From the NCBI RefSeq assembly GCF_000379085.1, contig NZ_KB905379.1:411198-475197 (forward strand): DNA of 64,000 nucleotides. Reading direction: 5' to 3'. The notes beneath the pieces were generated by a model, which saw only the letters and a list, made by a program, of their open reading frames with translations, was not told the DNA's origin and ran no database searches. Positions 18,388 through 29,703 of this stretch are shown here, in pieces (position 1 is the first letter of the stretch; each line of letters opens with the position of its first letter). Origin of the DNA: Halomicrobium katesii DSM 19301. GTDB taxonomy: Archaea > Halobacteriota > Halobacteria > Halobacteriales > Haloarculaceae. The position numbers were made by a program, and so were the translations under genes.

Positions 18388-18471
18388 GCGAGGGTAGCCA
18401 AGCCTGGAAACGGCGGCGGACTCAAGATCCGCTCCCGTAGGGGTCCAAGGGTTCAAATCCCTTCCCTCGCA
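18388..18471 (+). tRNA. tRNA-Leu (anticodon CAA)
   Basis: A complete class II tRNA of 84 nt. The acceptor GCGAGGG pairs with CCCTCGC and is followed by the discriminator A. The anticodon stem GCGGA/TCCGC closes a seven-base loop CTCAAGA, giving anticodon CAA. A variable arm CTCCCGTAGGGG, typical of tRNA-Leu, precedes the T arm with GTTCAAATC. CCA is not encoded and I see no intron. Confidence 0.95.
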
Positions 18472-18744
18472 TGACGCGGCGACACGACGCGTGTCGGTGC
18501 GGAATGCACTCGGTATGTGGCCCACGCGGCCCCCGCAAACAGCGACCGGCGCTGGGAGATCCGACGGAGCGATCTTCCCTCGCAAACTTCTACCGACGCC
18601 GACCGAACAGTCGTACCGGTATCGGCACCCACCGAGTGACCAGGAGCACGTCGCAACGAGAAACAGCGGGAGAAAGAGCGGATGTGTCAAGCGTTCGTTT
18701 CACCATGGCGTAGATTTAAGCCCGTCGGCGTGGTAGACTGTCAC

Positions 18745-18942
18745 ATGGCTACGGATCAGCGCGAGCCAACCGGTCTCGACGTGACACCGCTGGAGAACAC
18801 GGCGTTTTTCTCCATCGAGACAGACGACGGGTACGTCCGCATCGAACAGTCCCTCGGGAATCAGGTCCTGTACACGCCCGAGGAGGCCCGTGACATCGCT
18901 GAGTCGATCCTCGCAGCCGCCGACGAAGCACCGAGAGAGTAG
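18745..18942 (+). CDS. Small conserved haloarchaeal protein, 65 aa
   Basis: I chose the ATG at 18745 because a TATA-like GATTTAAGCC sits about 28 bases upstream and the preceding frame does not look coding. The protein is acidic (LDVTPLENTAFFSIETDDGY, then LYTPEEARDIAESILAAAD) with a beta-hairpin followed by one helix. It has no recognised domain. It stands alone between tRNA-Leu and the IMPase-family gene. Small proteins of this type are common and mostly uncharacterised in haloarchaea. Confidence 0.7.
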   Translation: MATDQREPTGLDVTPLENTAFFSIETDDGYVRIEQSLGNQVLYTPEEARDIAESILAAADEAPRE

Positions 18943-19000
18943 CGTCGACGGGGCGGTCGGAAGCGGTGAGGCTATTTGTCAGGACGACAGATTCCACGGC

Positions 19001-19843
19001 ATGACAGACGTCCACCACCGGGCGGCGATCGCCGAGCGCGCAGCGCGTGCCGGCGGCGTCGTCGCTCGCGAGCGGTTCCGCGGGACCTTCGAGATCGAGA
19101 CCAAGGCCGACAAGACCGATCTGGTGACGATAGCCGACAGAGAGGCCCAACAGCAGGTCGTTGCGACGATCCGAGAGGAGTTCTCCGGCGACCAGTTCGT
19201 CTGTGAGGAGGACAGCCCCCAGATCGCCGGGCCAGAGAGCGACGCGGTCGAAGCGACGCTGGTCGAGAGCGTGCCCGAGTCCGGCCCGGCCTGGATCGTC
19301 GATCCGATCGACGGCACGACGAACTTCGTCCGCGGGAATCGGACGTGGGCGACCAGCGTCACGGCGCTGGTCGACGGCGAACCGGTCGGCTCGGCGAACT
19401 ACCTCCCGGCGATGGGCGACCTCTACGCGGCGGGGCCCGAGAGCGTGACGCGGGACGGCAAGTCGATGCGAGTCAGCGAGGAGACCGACACCGACGCGTT
19501 CCTGGTCGCCGTCGTCAACCGCTGGGAGGACGCGACCGCGTTCGGCGAGCTGTGTCGAATCGCCGACGAGGAGCTGGGCGACGTGCGACGGCTGGGCTCG
19601 TTCCAGGCGACCCTGTCGCTGCTGGCCGACGGTGGGTTCGACGCCGCGATCTGCACCCAGCCCGCGAACGCCTGGGACACCGTGGCCGGCGTCCACATGG
19701 TCCGTGCGGCGGGCGGGACCGTCACGGATGTCGACGGCGATCGCTGGACCCCGGACAGCGAAGGGATGGTGGCGTCGAACGGTGCCAATCACGGGGCCGT
19801 GCTCGACGCCGTCGCGCAGGTCCGCGAGGAAAGCGCCGACTGA
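19001..19843 (+). CDS. Inositol monophosphatase/fructose-1,6-bisphosphatase family phosphatase
   Basis: The 280-residue product starting at ATG 19001 has the family metal-binding signatures: EED near residue 70, DPIDGTTNF at 101-109, and the C-terminal WDTVAG motif. A TATA-like GCTATTTG lies about 28 bases upstream, supporting this start over the longer open frame from 18890. The family hydrolyses phosphate monoesters with Mg2+ (inositol phosphate, fructose bisphosphate or NADP in archaea); the substrate cannot be told. The stop codon TGA is also the left direct repeat of palindromic element B. Confidence 0.9.
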   Translation: MTDVHHRAAIAERAARAGGVVARERFRGTFEIETKADKTDLVTIADREAQQQVVATIREEFSGDQFVCEEDSPQIAGPESDAVEATLVESVPESGPAWIVDPIDGTTNFVRGNRTWATSVTALVDGEPVGSANYLPAMGDLYAAGPESVTRDGKSMRVSEETDTDAFLVAVVNRWEDATAFGELCRIADEELGDVRRLGSFQATLSLLADGGFDAAICTQPANAWDTVAGVHMVRAAGGTVTDVDGDRWTPDSEGMVASNGANHGAVLDAVAQVREESAD

Positions 19844-19923
19844 TACGGAAAGTTGTAGGTCTTTACCAGATCGACCGCACGCCGTCGTGCGGTCGACTGG
19901 GTAAACGACTACAACCGTCCGTA
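19844..19923. mobile_element. Type I palindromic element, copy B
   Basis: An 80-bp element flanked by direct TGA repeats (19841-19843, the stop codon of the phosphatase gene, and 19924-19926). The inner stem is CGACCGCAC/GTGCGGTCG. It is the reverse-orientation relative of copies D and F: its reverse complement begins TACGGACGGTTGTAG like them. Confidence 0.85.
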
Positions 19924-19926
19924 TGA

Positions 19927-20005
19927 TACGATTTATTGTAGTTGCTTACCGGTGATCGTCTACTCCGTGGCGACGATCACCGGTAAATCGCTACAATAAT
20001 CCGTA
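19927..20005. mobile_element. Type I palindromic element, copy C, nested beside copy B
   Basis: A 79-bp element nearly identical to copy A (inner stem TTACCGGTGATCGTC/GACGATCACCGGTAA). It is flanked by TGA at 19924-19926, shared with copy B, and TGA at 20006-20008. The shared repeat indicates that one copy inserted into the target duplication of the other. Confidence 0.85.
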
Positions 20006-20040
20006 TGAGACCGCCGCTGGAGCGCGACGCGTGGGTGTGA

Positions 20041-22571
<2,531 letters not shown>

Positions 22572-22677
22572 ATGCCGGCATCCGATCCGAGATGTTAATA
22601 AAGCACTGGACGCTCAAATGGAAATCCGACAGACCGCCAGCGATCCGATCCCACGCGGTCGATCCCCGTGTGTGGAT

Positions 22678-24411
22678 CTACGGGAACGGGTGATGTGGGC
22701 GATCGAGTCGCGGCTCGAAGCCGAGTTCGGTCGGGACCGTCGCCGCTCGCTCCCCGAAGAAGGCGTCGCCGAGGAACAGGGGTTGGGCCTCGGGCACCAG
22801 CACGCGGACGCCCTCGAAGCCGAGTTCGTCCAGATCCCGCGTCGTCGTCCGCGTCGCGTACGGCGTCAGTCCGGCTTCCGAGAGCGCTGCGACGAGGGCG
22901 TCCAGTTCGGCCTCGCCGTCGTCGACGGCGTCTGGGCCGACCGCCTCGGCCGGGATGGTCTGCTCGTACGCCAGCAGGTCGACAGCCCGGTCTGGCTTGT
23001 CGGCGTACTCCCCGATCGCGCCGCTGGCCTCCGCGGCCTGTTCGGGGCCCATGCTCCGAAGCTCCATCCAGTTCTGGAGCGCCTCTTCGAGCGCGCCGAG
23101 CGCGGCCTGCTCGGGGTCGAGGTCGGCCGCCGACCCGATGGCGAAGCTGGGCCACTCGTCGCGGTGGACGGCGACGGCGACGACGGGCACGTCCACGTCC
23201 TGTGTCAGCAGCAGCGGCGTCACCGTCAGTCCCTCCGACGCGGCGCGCTCGTACAGCGTCCCGAACACGTCGTCGTCGACGGTCAGCCCCAGTGGCTCGA
23301 ACGTCGAGTACCACGACAGCATCGCCGCGTCCCGTTCGATCACCTCGTAGAGTCCGGCCAACAGCGCCTCACAGCCCGACGATCCCAGTCCCAGCCCGGT
23401 GGTCAGGGGCGGGCGGACGTGGGACTCGACTGGCGGGTGAAAGACGAGTTCGGCGGGCACCAGCGCCGACTCGTCGGTCGCGAGGTTCCGGGCTCCGATC
23501 CAGTCGAGTTCGGTCGTCGCGTCCGCGCCGGTGTCGTCGGGCGCGACGAAGGCCTCGGGCGCGACCGCGTCGTCCAGCGACGCCGCCGTGGCGGTCGTCG
23601 TCTCCGCGGCCGTGTACGCGCCGGCAGCGTAGCGCTCGTAGGACTCGCCGAGCGCTTTCATAAATGCCCCGTCCCAGTCGGCCGCGACGCCGGCCGCCTG
23701 TCGCGGGGCCGTGACGTCGCTGAATCCGGACGTGTCGGTGAGCCGTGCGAGGTAGTAGGGTGCCGGGAACGACTCCGCTTCGCCGACCTGCTGGACGATC
23801 CCGACCCGGTCGTCCAGCGCCCGCTCGGCGCGTTCGAGCGCCTGCTCGGTGTCGACCGCGGCGTGAGAGCGGTCGATCCTCGTCTCGCGCTCGCCGCCAC
23901 ACGAACAGCCCGGCAGCGGGAAGAAACGGCGTTTCCGGTGGGGCAACTCGACCACGTGGCCAAGCACCGACGAGTCAGCGTCGGCTCGCTCGGAGTCGGC
24001 AGCGAGATAGTCGGCGACGGCCTCCCCGGCGACGGCACCGGCGACACGGCGCGTCGCCGGGCCGGGTTCGTCGACGCCGTCGGCGGCCGCCGTCGTATTG
24101 GCTTCGATACGGCCGCGAAGACAGTCGTAGCACTCGCGGTCGGGGTCGAATCCAGTGACCGCTGCCGGGACGACCGGGCGGCCGCCGACACCGCCGAGTT
24201 CGACCGCGAGCCACGGCGTCCCACCGTCGCGGGCCTGCTCGCTGGCGGTCTCGAACGTCGCAGCCCCGGTCTCGTCGACGACGACCGCGAAGTCGGCGCT
24301 GTCGACGGCGGGTGCTTCCCGGTGGTCGATACTCACGTCGAGGTCGTCGAGTGTCGCGAGAAGGCTCTCCGTCGCCGGTCCACTCCCCACAACGTCCACT
24401 ACCGTACCCAT
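22678..24411 (-). CDS. YcaO-domain protein fused to an E1-like N-terminal domain (cyclodehydratase type)
   Basis: The 577-residue product has an N-terminal region of about 170 residues with CYDC (94-97) and CSC (169-171), the zinc-site pattern of the E1-like partner in azoline-forming cyclodehydratases. The C-terminal YcaO domain has the ATP/Mg-binding Glu clusters GESYERYAAG, YEVIERDA and GALEEAL. YcaO enzymes activate peptide amides to make azolines, amidines or thioamides. No precursor peptide, dehydrogenase or TfuA gene is visible nearby, so the substrate is unknown. The stop region abuts a divergent-looking gap before the membrane gene, and TbsP lies 33 bases upstream on the same strand. 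Confidence 0.88.
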   Translation of the reverse strand: MGTVVDVVGSGPATESLLATLDDLDVSIDHREAPAVDSADFAVVVDETGAATFETASEQARDGGTPWLAVELGGVGGRPVVPAAVTGFDPDRECYDCLRGRIEANTTAAADGVDEPGPATRRVAGAVAGEAVADYLAADSERADADSSVLGHVVELPHRKRRFFPLPGCSCGGERETRIDRSHAAVDTEQALERAERALDDRVGIVQQVGEAESFPAPYYLARLTDTSGFSDVTAPRQAAGVAADWDGAFMKALGESYERYAAGAYTAAETTTATAASLDDAVAPEAFVAPDDTGADATTELDWIGARNLATDESALVPAELVFHPPVESHVRPPLTTGLGLGSSGCEALLAGLYEVIERDAAMLSWYSTFEPLGLTVDDDVFGTLYERAASEGLTVTPLLLTQDVDVPVVAVAVHRDEWPSFAIGSAADLDPEQAALGALEEALQNWMELRSMGPEQAAEASGAIGEYADKPDRAVDLLAYEQTIPAEAVGPDAVDDGEAELDALVAALSEAGLTPYATRTTTRDLDELGFEGVRVLVPEAQPLFLGDAFFGERAATVPTELGFEPRLDRPHHPFP

Positions 24412-24444
24412 ACCGGCGAGTAACAGTAGTCGGGGTAAAAAAGC

Positions 24445-25263
24445 CTAGGAGGCGATAATGCCCTGCGCGACGCTCGCGAGTTCGTCGCTGTCGACCGACT
24501 GGAGCCGCTCGTCGCCCAGCATCAGCCGGAGCCGCGGCCGGCCCACGTCGATGGGTACCTTCTCCGTGTCGATCAGGCCCATGTCTTCGAGGGTCGTCTT
24601 GGTGCGGGAGAACGTCGCCTTGCTCGCCAGGCCGATGTCCTCGCCCCACTTGCTGATGTCGTAGAGCAGCTCGCCGTTCTTGGCGGCGACCAGCAGACTG
24701 ATCGTCACCTCGTCGAGCCCGTCGCCGTCGCCGCGTGCGGTCTGGAGCGAGGCCAGCACGCCCTCGAAGTCCGCTGCCGTCTCGGGACCGATGTCGGACT
24801 CCAGCGTGTCCATCACGCGGGACATCGCCGGCGTCCGCAGCGAGTAGCTGTCGGCGCGGTCCCACTCGTCGTCGTAGAACGACGAGATGTCGTCGAGGAA
24901 CGCGTCCTCGTCGGACGTGAGTCCGGCGACCGCGTCGCCGGCGTCGATGAGCGACACGACGCTCTCGGAGCCGATCAGCAGCGAGTGGTTCGGAACGTCC
25001 TCGAGGATCTTCAGCTCCAGCACGTCGGCCTCGACCAGGTCCGCGGCCGTGCTCGCGACGATGAAGTCGCCCATCTCGTCTTTCAGGGCACGGTCCTCCG
25101 CGAGCAGGCGGACGGCGGGCGGCTCCTCGTGTTCGTCCAGCACCGAGACGAGTTCCGAAAGCGTTTCTCTAGAGGGATTAACAACTGTGAGCGAACCGTC
25201 TTCACTGTCCAGTGCTTCGGACAGAACAGTTCTTACGTCGTCTTCGAGTAGGTTCGAACGCAT
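24445..25263 (-). CDS. tbsP: TbsP-like transcriptional regulator (DUF5821 type)
   Basis: The 272-residue product resembles the haloarchaeal TbsP family: an acidic N-terminal half with an alpha/beta pattern (GSLTVVNPSRETLSELVSVL) and a C-terminal winged-helix (LLVAAKNGELLYDISKWGED, then SKATFSRTKTTLEDMGLI as the recognition region). TbsP works with TrmB-type regulators in haloarchaeal sugar metabolism; that role is established knowledge for the family, not seen here. The 5' region is AT-rich. It is the first gene of a probable transcript with the YcaO gene 33 bases downstream. Confidence 0.78.
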   Translation of the reverse strand: MRSNLLEDDVRTVLSEALDSEDGSLTVVNPSRETLSELVSVLDEHEEPPAVRLLAEDRALKDEMGDFIVASTAADLVEADVLELKILEDVPNHSLLIGSESVVSLIDAGDAVAGLTSDEDAFLDDISSFYDDEWDRADSYSLRTPAMSRVMDTLESDIGPETAADFEGVLASLQTARGDGDGLDEVTISLLVAAKNGELLYDISKWGEDIGLASKATFSRTKTTLEDMGLIDTEKVPIDVGRPRLRLMLGDERLQSVDSDELASVAQGIIAS

Positions 25264-25455
25264 GCTTCTGTTAGACTACTACGTTTTTGTCATATTTAAT
25301 TTTACTGGCCGGCTGCGATTGAATTCGTCTGCAGAGATAATACTGCCACGCCGTCAAGACATAATTGTTGCCGGTACCGATTGGGTGGCAATGACAGACA
25401 GCCCGGCCACGTCGACGGGGAAGCGACGATCGCCCCGCGGAGAGCCCCCGTGCGA

Positions 25456-27516
25456 TCAGAGTTCGTCGACCAGTTCCTCCGACCAGTGGAAGTCGCCGTC
25501 GTAGATCACGGGCAGGGACTTGGCGGCGAGGACCTCGCGCAGTTCCGCCGCGGTCACGGTCTTCTCCAGCGTGTCGCCGTTGAGAATCTCTCTGCCGTCG
25601 AAGGGGAGGTCGTACCGGTCCCCGTTGGACTGGGCCGTCAACATCTCGCAGCTGACGGCGTAGCGCTCTCCCGCGTCGGCGATCCTGACGACCGCGGGCT
25701 GTTTGGGACTCGGCAAGAGCGCGTACGTGCCGTCGCCGACGACGGCGTAGTCTTTCCCCATCATGATCCGTCGACGGGCGAGCTGGAGCGCCCGCTCGAT
25801 GCTGAAGCCGTGGACGAGCAGCCGCGCGAACGCGGTCCCGACCTTCGCGGCCTGCTGGTCGAGCACTTTCTCGAAGGTGACACCGCCCGCGATCGAGCCC
25901 CGCTCGACCAGCGAGAGCCCCTGGTCGTAGGAGCCACAGGCATTGAGGAAGAACGTCTGCGTGTTCGACTCCTCGATCTCGGCCACGTCGAGTGTGCCGT
26001 CCGTACACCGCAGCCCGCCGTCCTCGCAGTGCCCGATGTAGTGGACGAAGTCGTTTTTCGCCTCGAACGTGGCCGCCAGTTCGGCGCGGTCGAGCCGCGA
26101 CTGGATCGTCACGTCGATCGGGAGGTCGGCGGCACGCTCCTCGTAGATGTCGGAGACGATCTGGTGTTCCTCGCACATCGCGTCGTCGTTGAGGACGACG
26201 CCGACCTGGAGCTGGTCGTTGCTGCGATGTCGGTACTTGCCGCGGTTGTGGTACGCTTTCGGGAGGGGTTTAAACGCGTGGATCGGCGTCCCCGGCGCGA
26301 GCCACGCGTGGAGCTGCCCGGCCTGTAGCTCCGGTTTGAGCACGCCCGACGTGGCGGTCTCGCCGCGCGCAGTGTAGGCGTCTGACAGCGTCTGTTCGAG
26401 CAGCTCGTCCCGGTCGAGTTCGGTCGCGCGCGGGAGATAGACGAGACTGAGTCGGTCCAGCAGGAAGGGGAGACACGTGATCCGACCCGGCGTCGGCTTG
26501 GCGTACGTCGACAGGTGCCAGTCCGGCAGAAGGGCGTCCAGATTCCGCTCGGACAGCGAGAGACACTGTTCGAGACGGGCCGCAGGGTCGAGCTGGCACA
26601 GCGAGTCCAGATCGATCGGGAGCTGTTCGAGCCCGTCGCTTGACGCCCGGTCGGGCGCGACCCGGCGAGCCTGACAGTCGAGGAAGAAGGCCCGCCGCAG
26701 GAGCTGCGCACACTGATGCTGGAAACCGGGGAGATCGTCGAACTCGTACCGAATCGAGGGGTCGTCGGCCCGTAACACGGGCGCGTCGTAGTCGGTTACC
26801 TCGACGGTCGCGCCGAGGTAGTACGCGAGCGGCGCGGCGACGAAGAGTCGATCCAGTTCCGGCGGGACCAGGAACTCGATCCCGGTGTCCGGCGTCTCGG
26901 CGGCGACGGCCGACGGAACACTCGTCTCCGATCCCAGTTCCAGCAAGGGCGGGTGTGCCCTGAAGCTCGGGTGGGACCTGACGGGAGCGGTCGTGTGGTG
27001 GGCGGCCGCCAAGTGGGTCAGTCCAGTGGCGAGTCCGGACGGCGTCGGTTCGATCGTGATACGGCCCGGTCCGGCTCGGTTGCCAGACGAGCCGCCGACG
27101 GTCACCGTCGTCGGCTCCCAGAACGAGACGACGAACTCCTCGCCGGCCGGCTTGACCGACGCCGGTCCCGGAAATCGCAGGTAGCTCGTCGGCCCGTGGG
27201 CCGACGCCCCCGATCGACTGCGGCACCTGAGTAGGTACTCGCCGTCGGGGAGTTCCGTCGGGGTCGTCACGCGGTACTGGGCGTCGAGGTCGAGCGCCGT
27301 CACCATCACGTCGGAACACGGGATCGAGAGCCGGTCGGCCTCGCCCTCGAAACACTCGTCGATATCTCTCGGAATCGCAGACGACGACGCCTCGCTCAGT
27401 TGATTCAGCTGGGCACACAACGCTGGAAGTCCGGTCGGATCGGCCCCTTCGAATCCCCCCGAAGCGTCCGACTCGGTCGACCGGTCTCCGGCGTATGTCA
27501 CCCCCCAGGTAGACAT
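25456..27516 (-). CDS. CHAT-domain protein (caspase-like cysteine peptidase fold)
   Basis: The 686-residue product has a C-terminal domain with the CHAT catalytic pair: His496 in VHYIGHCEDGG and Cys527 in TFFLNACGSYDQG, each after a hydrophobic strand, followed by the typical helix region GFSIERALQLARRRIM. The first roughly 430 residues have no recognised domain, but include beta-rich parts (EEFVVSFWEPTTVTV) and a helical middle. CHAT proteins act as self-activating or activator proteases in bacterial defence and death pathways and as separase relatives. The gene stands alone, divergent from glyA, with no effector or sensor gene next to it. Catalytic residues appear intact; targets are unknown. 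Confidence 0.75.
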   Translation of the reverse strand: MSTWGVTYAGDRSTESDASGGFEGADPTGLPALCAQLNQLSEASSSAIPRDIDECFEGEADRLSIPCSDVMVTALDLDAQYRVTTPTELPDGEYLLRCRSRSGASAHGPTSYLRFPGPASVKPAGEEFVVSFWEPTTVTVGGSSGNRAGPGRITIEPTPSGLATGLTHLAAAHHTTAPVRSHPSFRAHPPLLELGSETSVPSAVAAETPDTGIEFLVPPELDRLFVAAPLAYYLGATVEVTDYDAPVLRADDPSIRYEFDDLPGFQHQCAQLLRRAFFLDCQARRVAPDRASSDGLEQLPIDLDSLCQLDPAARLEQCLSLSERNLDALLPDWHLSTYAKPTPGRITCLPFLLDRLSLVYLPRATELDRDELLEQTLSDAYTARGETATSGVLKPELQAGQLHAWLAPGTPIHAFKPLPKAYHNRGKYRHRSNDQLQVGVVLNDDAMCEEHQIVSDIYEERAADLPIDVTIQSRLDRAELAATFEAKNDFVHYIGHCEDGGLRCTDGTLDVAEIEESNTQTFFLNACGSYDQGLSLVERGSIAGGVTFEKVLDQQAAKVGTAFARLLVHGFSIERALQLARRRIMMGKDYAVVGDGTYALLPSPKQPAVVRIADAGERYAVSCEMLTAQSNGDRYDLPFDGREILNGDTLEKTVTAAELREVLAAKSLPVIYDGDFHWSEELVDEL

Positions 27517-27656
27517 ACAGCATGGTATGTGTGCCTCGCCTACATAATGGTTGCTGGTCGCGTGCCAGAGTGTCGCATACGCTACCAGTGTGTGAACGGC
27601 CCACAGGTGCGCGCCGGAAAGGTAGATTATTGACGGCCGGACCGTACGGTTCGAGT

Positions 27657-28931
27657 GTGCACTTCGACCATCTGGAGTCGGCCGATCCCGACGTCACCGC
27701 CGCGCTGACGGACGAGGTCGACCGACAGAACGACACGCTCGCCATGATCGCCTCGGAGAACCACGTCAGCGAGGCCGTTCTCGAAGCACAGGGCTCGGCG
27801 CTGACGAACAAGTACGCCGAGGGATACCCCGGCGAGCGCTACTACGGCGGCTGTGAGCCCGCCGACGAGATCGAGGAACTCGCGATCGAACGGGCCACGG
27901 AGCTGTACGGTGCCGACCACGTCAACGTCCAGCCACACTCCGGTTCCCAGGCCAACATGGGCGTCTACCTCGCGGTGCTCGACCCCGGCGACAAGATCCT
28001 CTCGCTGGACCTGACCCACGGCGGGCACCTCTCGCACGGCCACCCCGCGAACTTCGCCGGCCAGGTCTACGAGGTCGAGCAGTACGAGGTCGACGCCGAG
28101 ACCGGCCGCCTGGACTACGACGAACTCCGGGCACAGGCCGAGGAGTACGACCCCGACATCGTCGTCTCGGGCTACTCCGCGTACCCCCGAACCGTCGAGT
28201 GGGAGCGCATCCAGGAAGCCGCCGACGCCGCCGACGCCTACCACCTCGCGGACATCGCACACATCACCGGGCTGGTCGCCGCCGGGGTCCACCCCTCACC
28301 GGTCGGCGTCGCCGACTTCGTCACCGGGTCGACGCACAAGACGATCCGCGCCGGCCGCGGCGGCATCATCATGTGCGACGAGGAGTACGCCGACGACATC
28401 GATTCGGCGGTGTTCCCCGGCATGCAGGGCGGTCCACTGATGCACAACGTCGCCGGCAAGGCCGTCGGCTTCGGCGAAGCGCTCGAACCGGAGTTCGAGG
28501 AGTACGCACAGGCGACCGTCGACAACGCGAAGGCACTGGGCGACCGCCTGCAGGAGCACGGCCTCGATCTGGTCTCCGACGGCACGGATAACCACCTCGT
28601 CCTGATCGACCTCCGACCGTCCCACCCGGACACGACCGGCAAAGAGGTCGAGGAGGCCCTCGAAGAGGCAGGCATCGTCCTCAACGCCAACACGGTGCCC
28701 GGCGAGACCCGCTCGGCGTTCAACCCCTCGGGCATCCGCGCCGGCACGCCCGGCCTCACGACGCGAGGCTTCGACGAGGAAGCCTGCGAGGAAGTGGCAG
28801 ACCTCATCTACGAGGTCGTCGACGCACCCGACGACGAGGACGTGATCGCCGAGGTCAGTGCGCGCGTCGACGAACTCACCGACGAGTTCGATCTCTACGG
28901 CGAGGACAGCGAAGGGCTCGTTTACGAGTAG
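27657..28931 (+). CDS. glyA: Serine hydroxymethyltransferase
   Basis: I use the GTG at 27657: it gives 424 residues, the usual GlyA length, and a TATA-like AGATTATT lies about 30 bases upstream; the longer frame from 27522 adds non-coding-like sequence. The PLP site is VTGSTHKTIRAGRGG with Lys228, and the N-terminal IASENHVSEAVLEAQGS and YYGGCE motifs are present. It interconverts serine and glycine while charging a one-carbon carrier (tetrahydrofolate or an archaeal equivalent). folD follows about 0.8 kb downstream on the same strand, so the two one-carbon genes are near-neighbours. Confidence 0.95.
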   Translation: MHFDHLESADPDVTAALTDEVDRQNDTLAMIASENHVSEAVLEAQGSALTNKYAEGYPGERYYGGCEPADEIEELAIERATELYGADHVNVQPHSGSQANMGVYLAVLDPGDKILSLDLTHGGHLSHGHPANFAGQVYEVEQYEVDAETGRLDYDELRAQAEEYDPDIVVSGYSAYPRTVEWERIQEAADAADAYHLADIAHITGLVAAGVHPSPVGVADFVTGSTHKTIRAGRGGIIMCDEEYADDIDSAVFPGMQGGPLMHNVAGKAVGFGEALEPEFEEYAQATVDNAKALGDRLQEHGLDLVSDGTDNHLVLIDLRPSHPDTTGKEVEEALEEAGIVLNANTVPGETRSAFNPSGIRAGTPGLTTRGFDEEACEEVADLIYEVVDAPDDEDVIAEVSARVDELTDEFDLYGEDSEGLVYE

Positions 28932-29025
28932 AGCGAGAGCCCGAGCGTAGCGAGGGGGCGCTGACGGCGACGCAGAGACGCCTCGCTGGTGAATCCTTTT
29001 GTCGACGCCGCGAGTGCTGTCGCCC

Positions 29026-29631
29026 ATGTCCCCTCGTCCCCGGAGAGCAGTCTTGCTCGGTCTCGGAGTGGCGCTGAGTACGGTCGCAGGCTGCCGCGAG
29101 AGAGAATCGACCCCCACTCAGACTTCGGATAGAGGCCCCGAAACGACTGGCAGATCCGGCGACACCCAGACGGACGCCGGTGACGAGACCACTCGACAGC
29201 CGACGGTAGCGGAGGGCGACGAGACCGCAAGGCGAGCAGACGAGACGGAGACAGCGGAGTTGGACCTGCGGGAGGCCAACGTCGTCGACGTAGCGCTCCA
29301 GTCGGCAGGCGGGCGAGCGGTCGAGTTCAGTGTGACGCTGTATCACGACGACGACGGAGAGGACGGCTACGCGGACTGGTGGCAGGTCGAGACGCTGGCG
29401 GGAGATCGCCTCGGGCGCAGAGAGCTCCTGCACGCTCACTCGACGGCACCGTTCACGCGCTCGGAGACGATCGAGGTGCCAGAGAGCGTCCACTGCGTCG
29501 TCGTCCGGGGGCACGACCAGCGCCACGGCTACGGCGGCCAGGCGATGGTCGTCGACGTAGACACCGGGCAGGCCAGGCGAGTACGACAGGGCGGTGACAG
29601 CGAGTCCGTCGACGGCGGAGACTGTCCGTGA
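29026..29631 (+). CDS. Putative secreted lipoprotein, unknown function
   Basis: The ATG at 29026 gives 201 residues with an Arg-rich start, a hydrophobic core and a lipobox-like TVAGC with Cys23. The charged Arg pair before the hydrophobic stretch (PRRAVLLGLG) suggests Tat export. A Thr/Asp/Glu-rich linker (about 27-82) precedes a C-terminal beta domain of about 110 residues with ADWWQVETLAGDRLG and VVVRGHDQRHGYGGQ, plausibly a small metal- or ligand-binding fold. An in-frame ATG at 28999 is an alternative start but would extend the n-region. No functional family is recognised. Confidence 0.75.
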   Translation: MSPRPRRAVLLGLGVALSTVAGCRERESTPTQTSDRGPETTGRSGDTQTDAGDETTRQPTVAEGDETARRADETETAELDLREANVVDVALQSAGGRAVEFSVTLYHDDDGEDGYADWWQVETLAGDRLGRRELLHAHSTAPFTRSETIEVPESVHCVVVRGHDQRHGYGGQAMVVDVDTGQARRVRQGGDSESVDGGDCP

Positions 29632-29703
29632 TCGACGGCGCTGTTGACTGTGTCGACACTGTCATAGGAGGGCTTTTGTTTCGCGGGCCACCCCCATCAG
29701 GTG

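Noticed and set aside
16694..20008. Palindromic repeats as a CRISPR array
   Set aside because: Copies are dispersed over 46 kb or directly adjacent, without regular spacers and without cas genes nearby.
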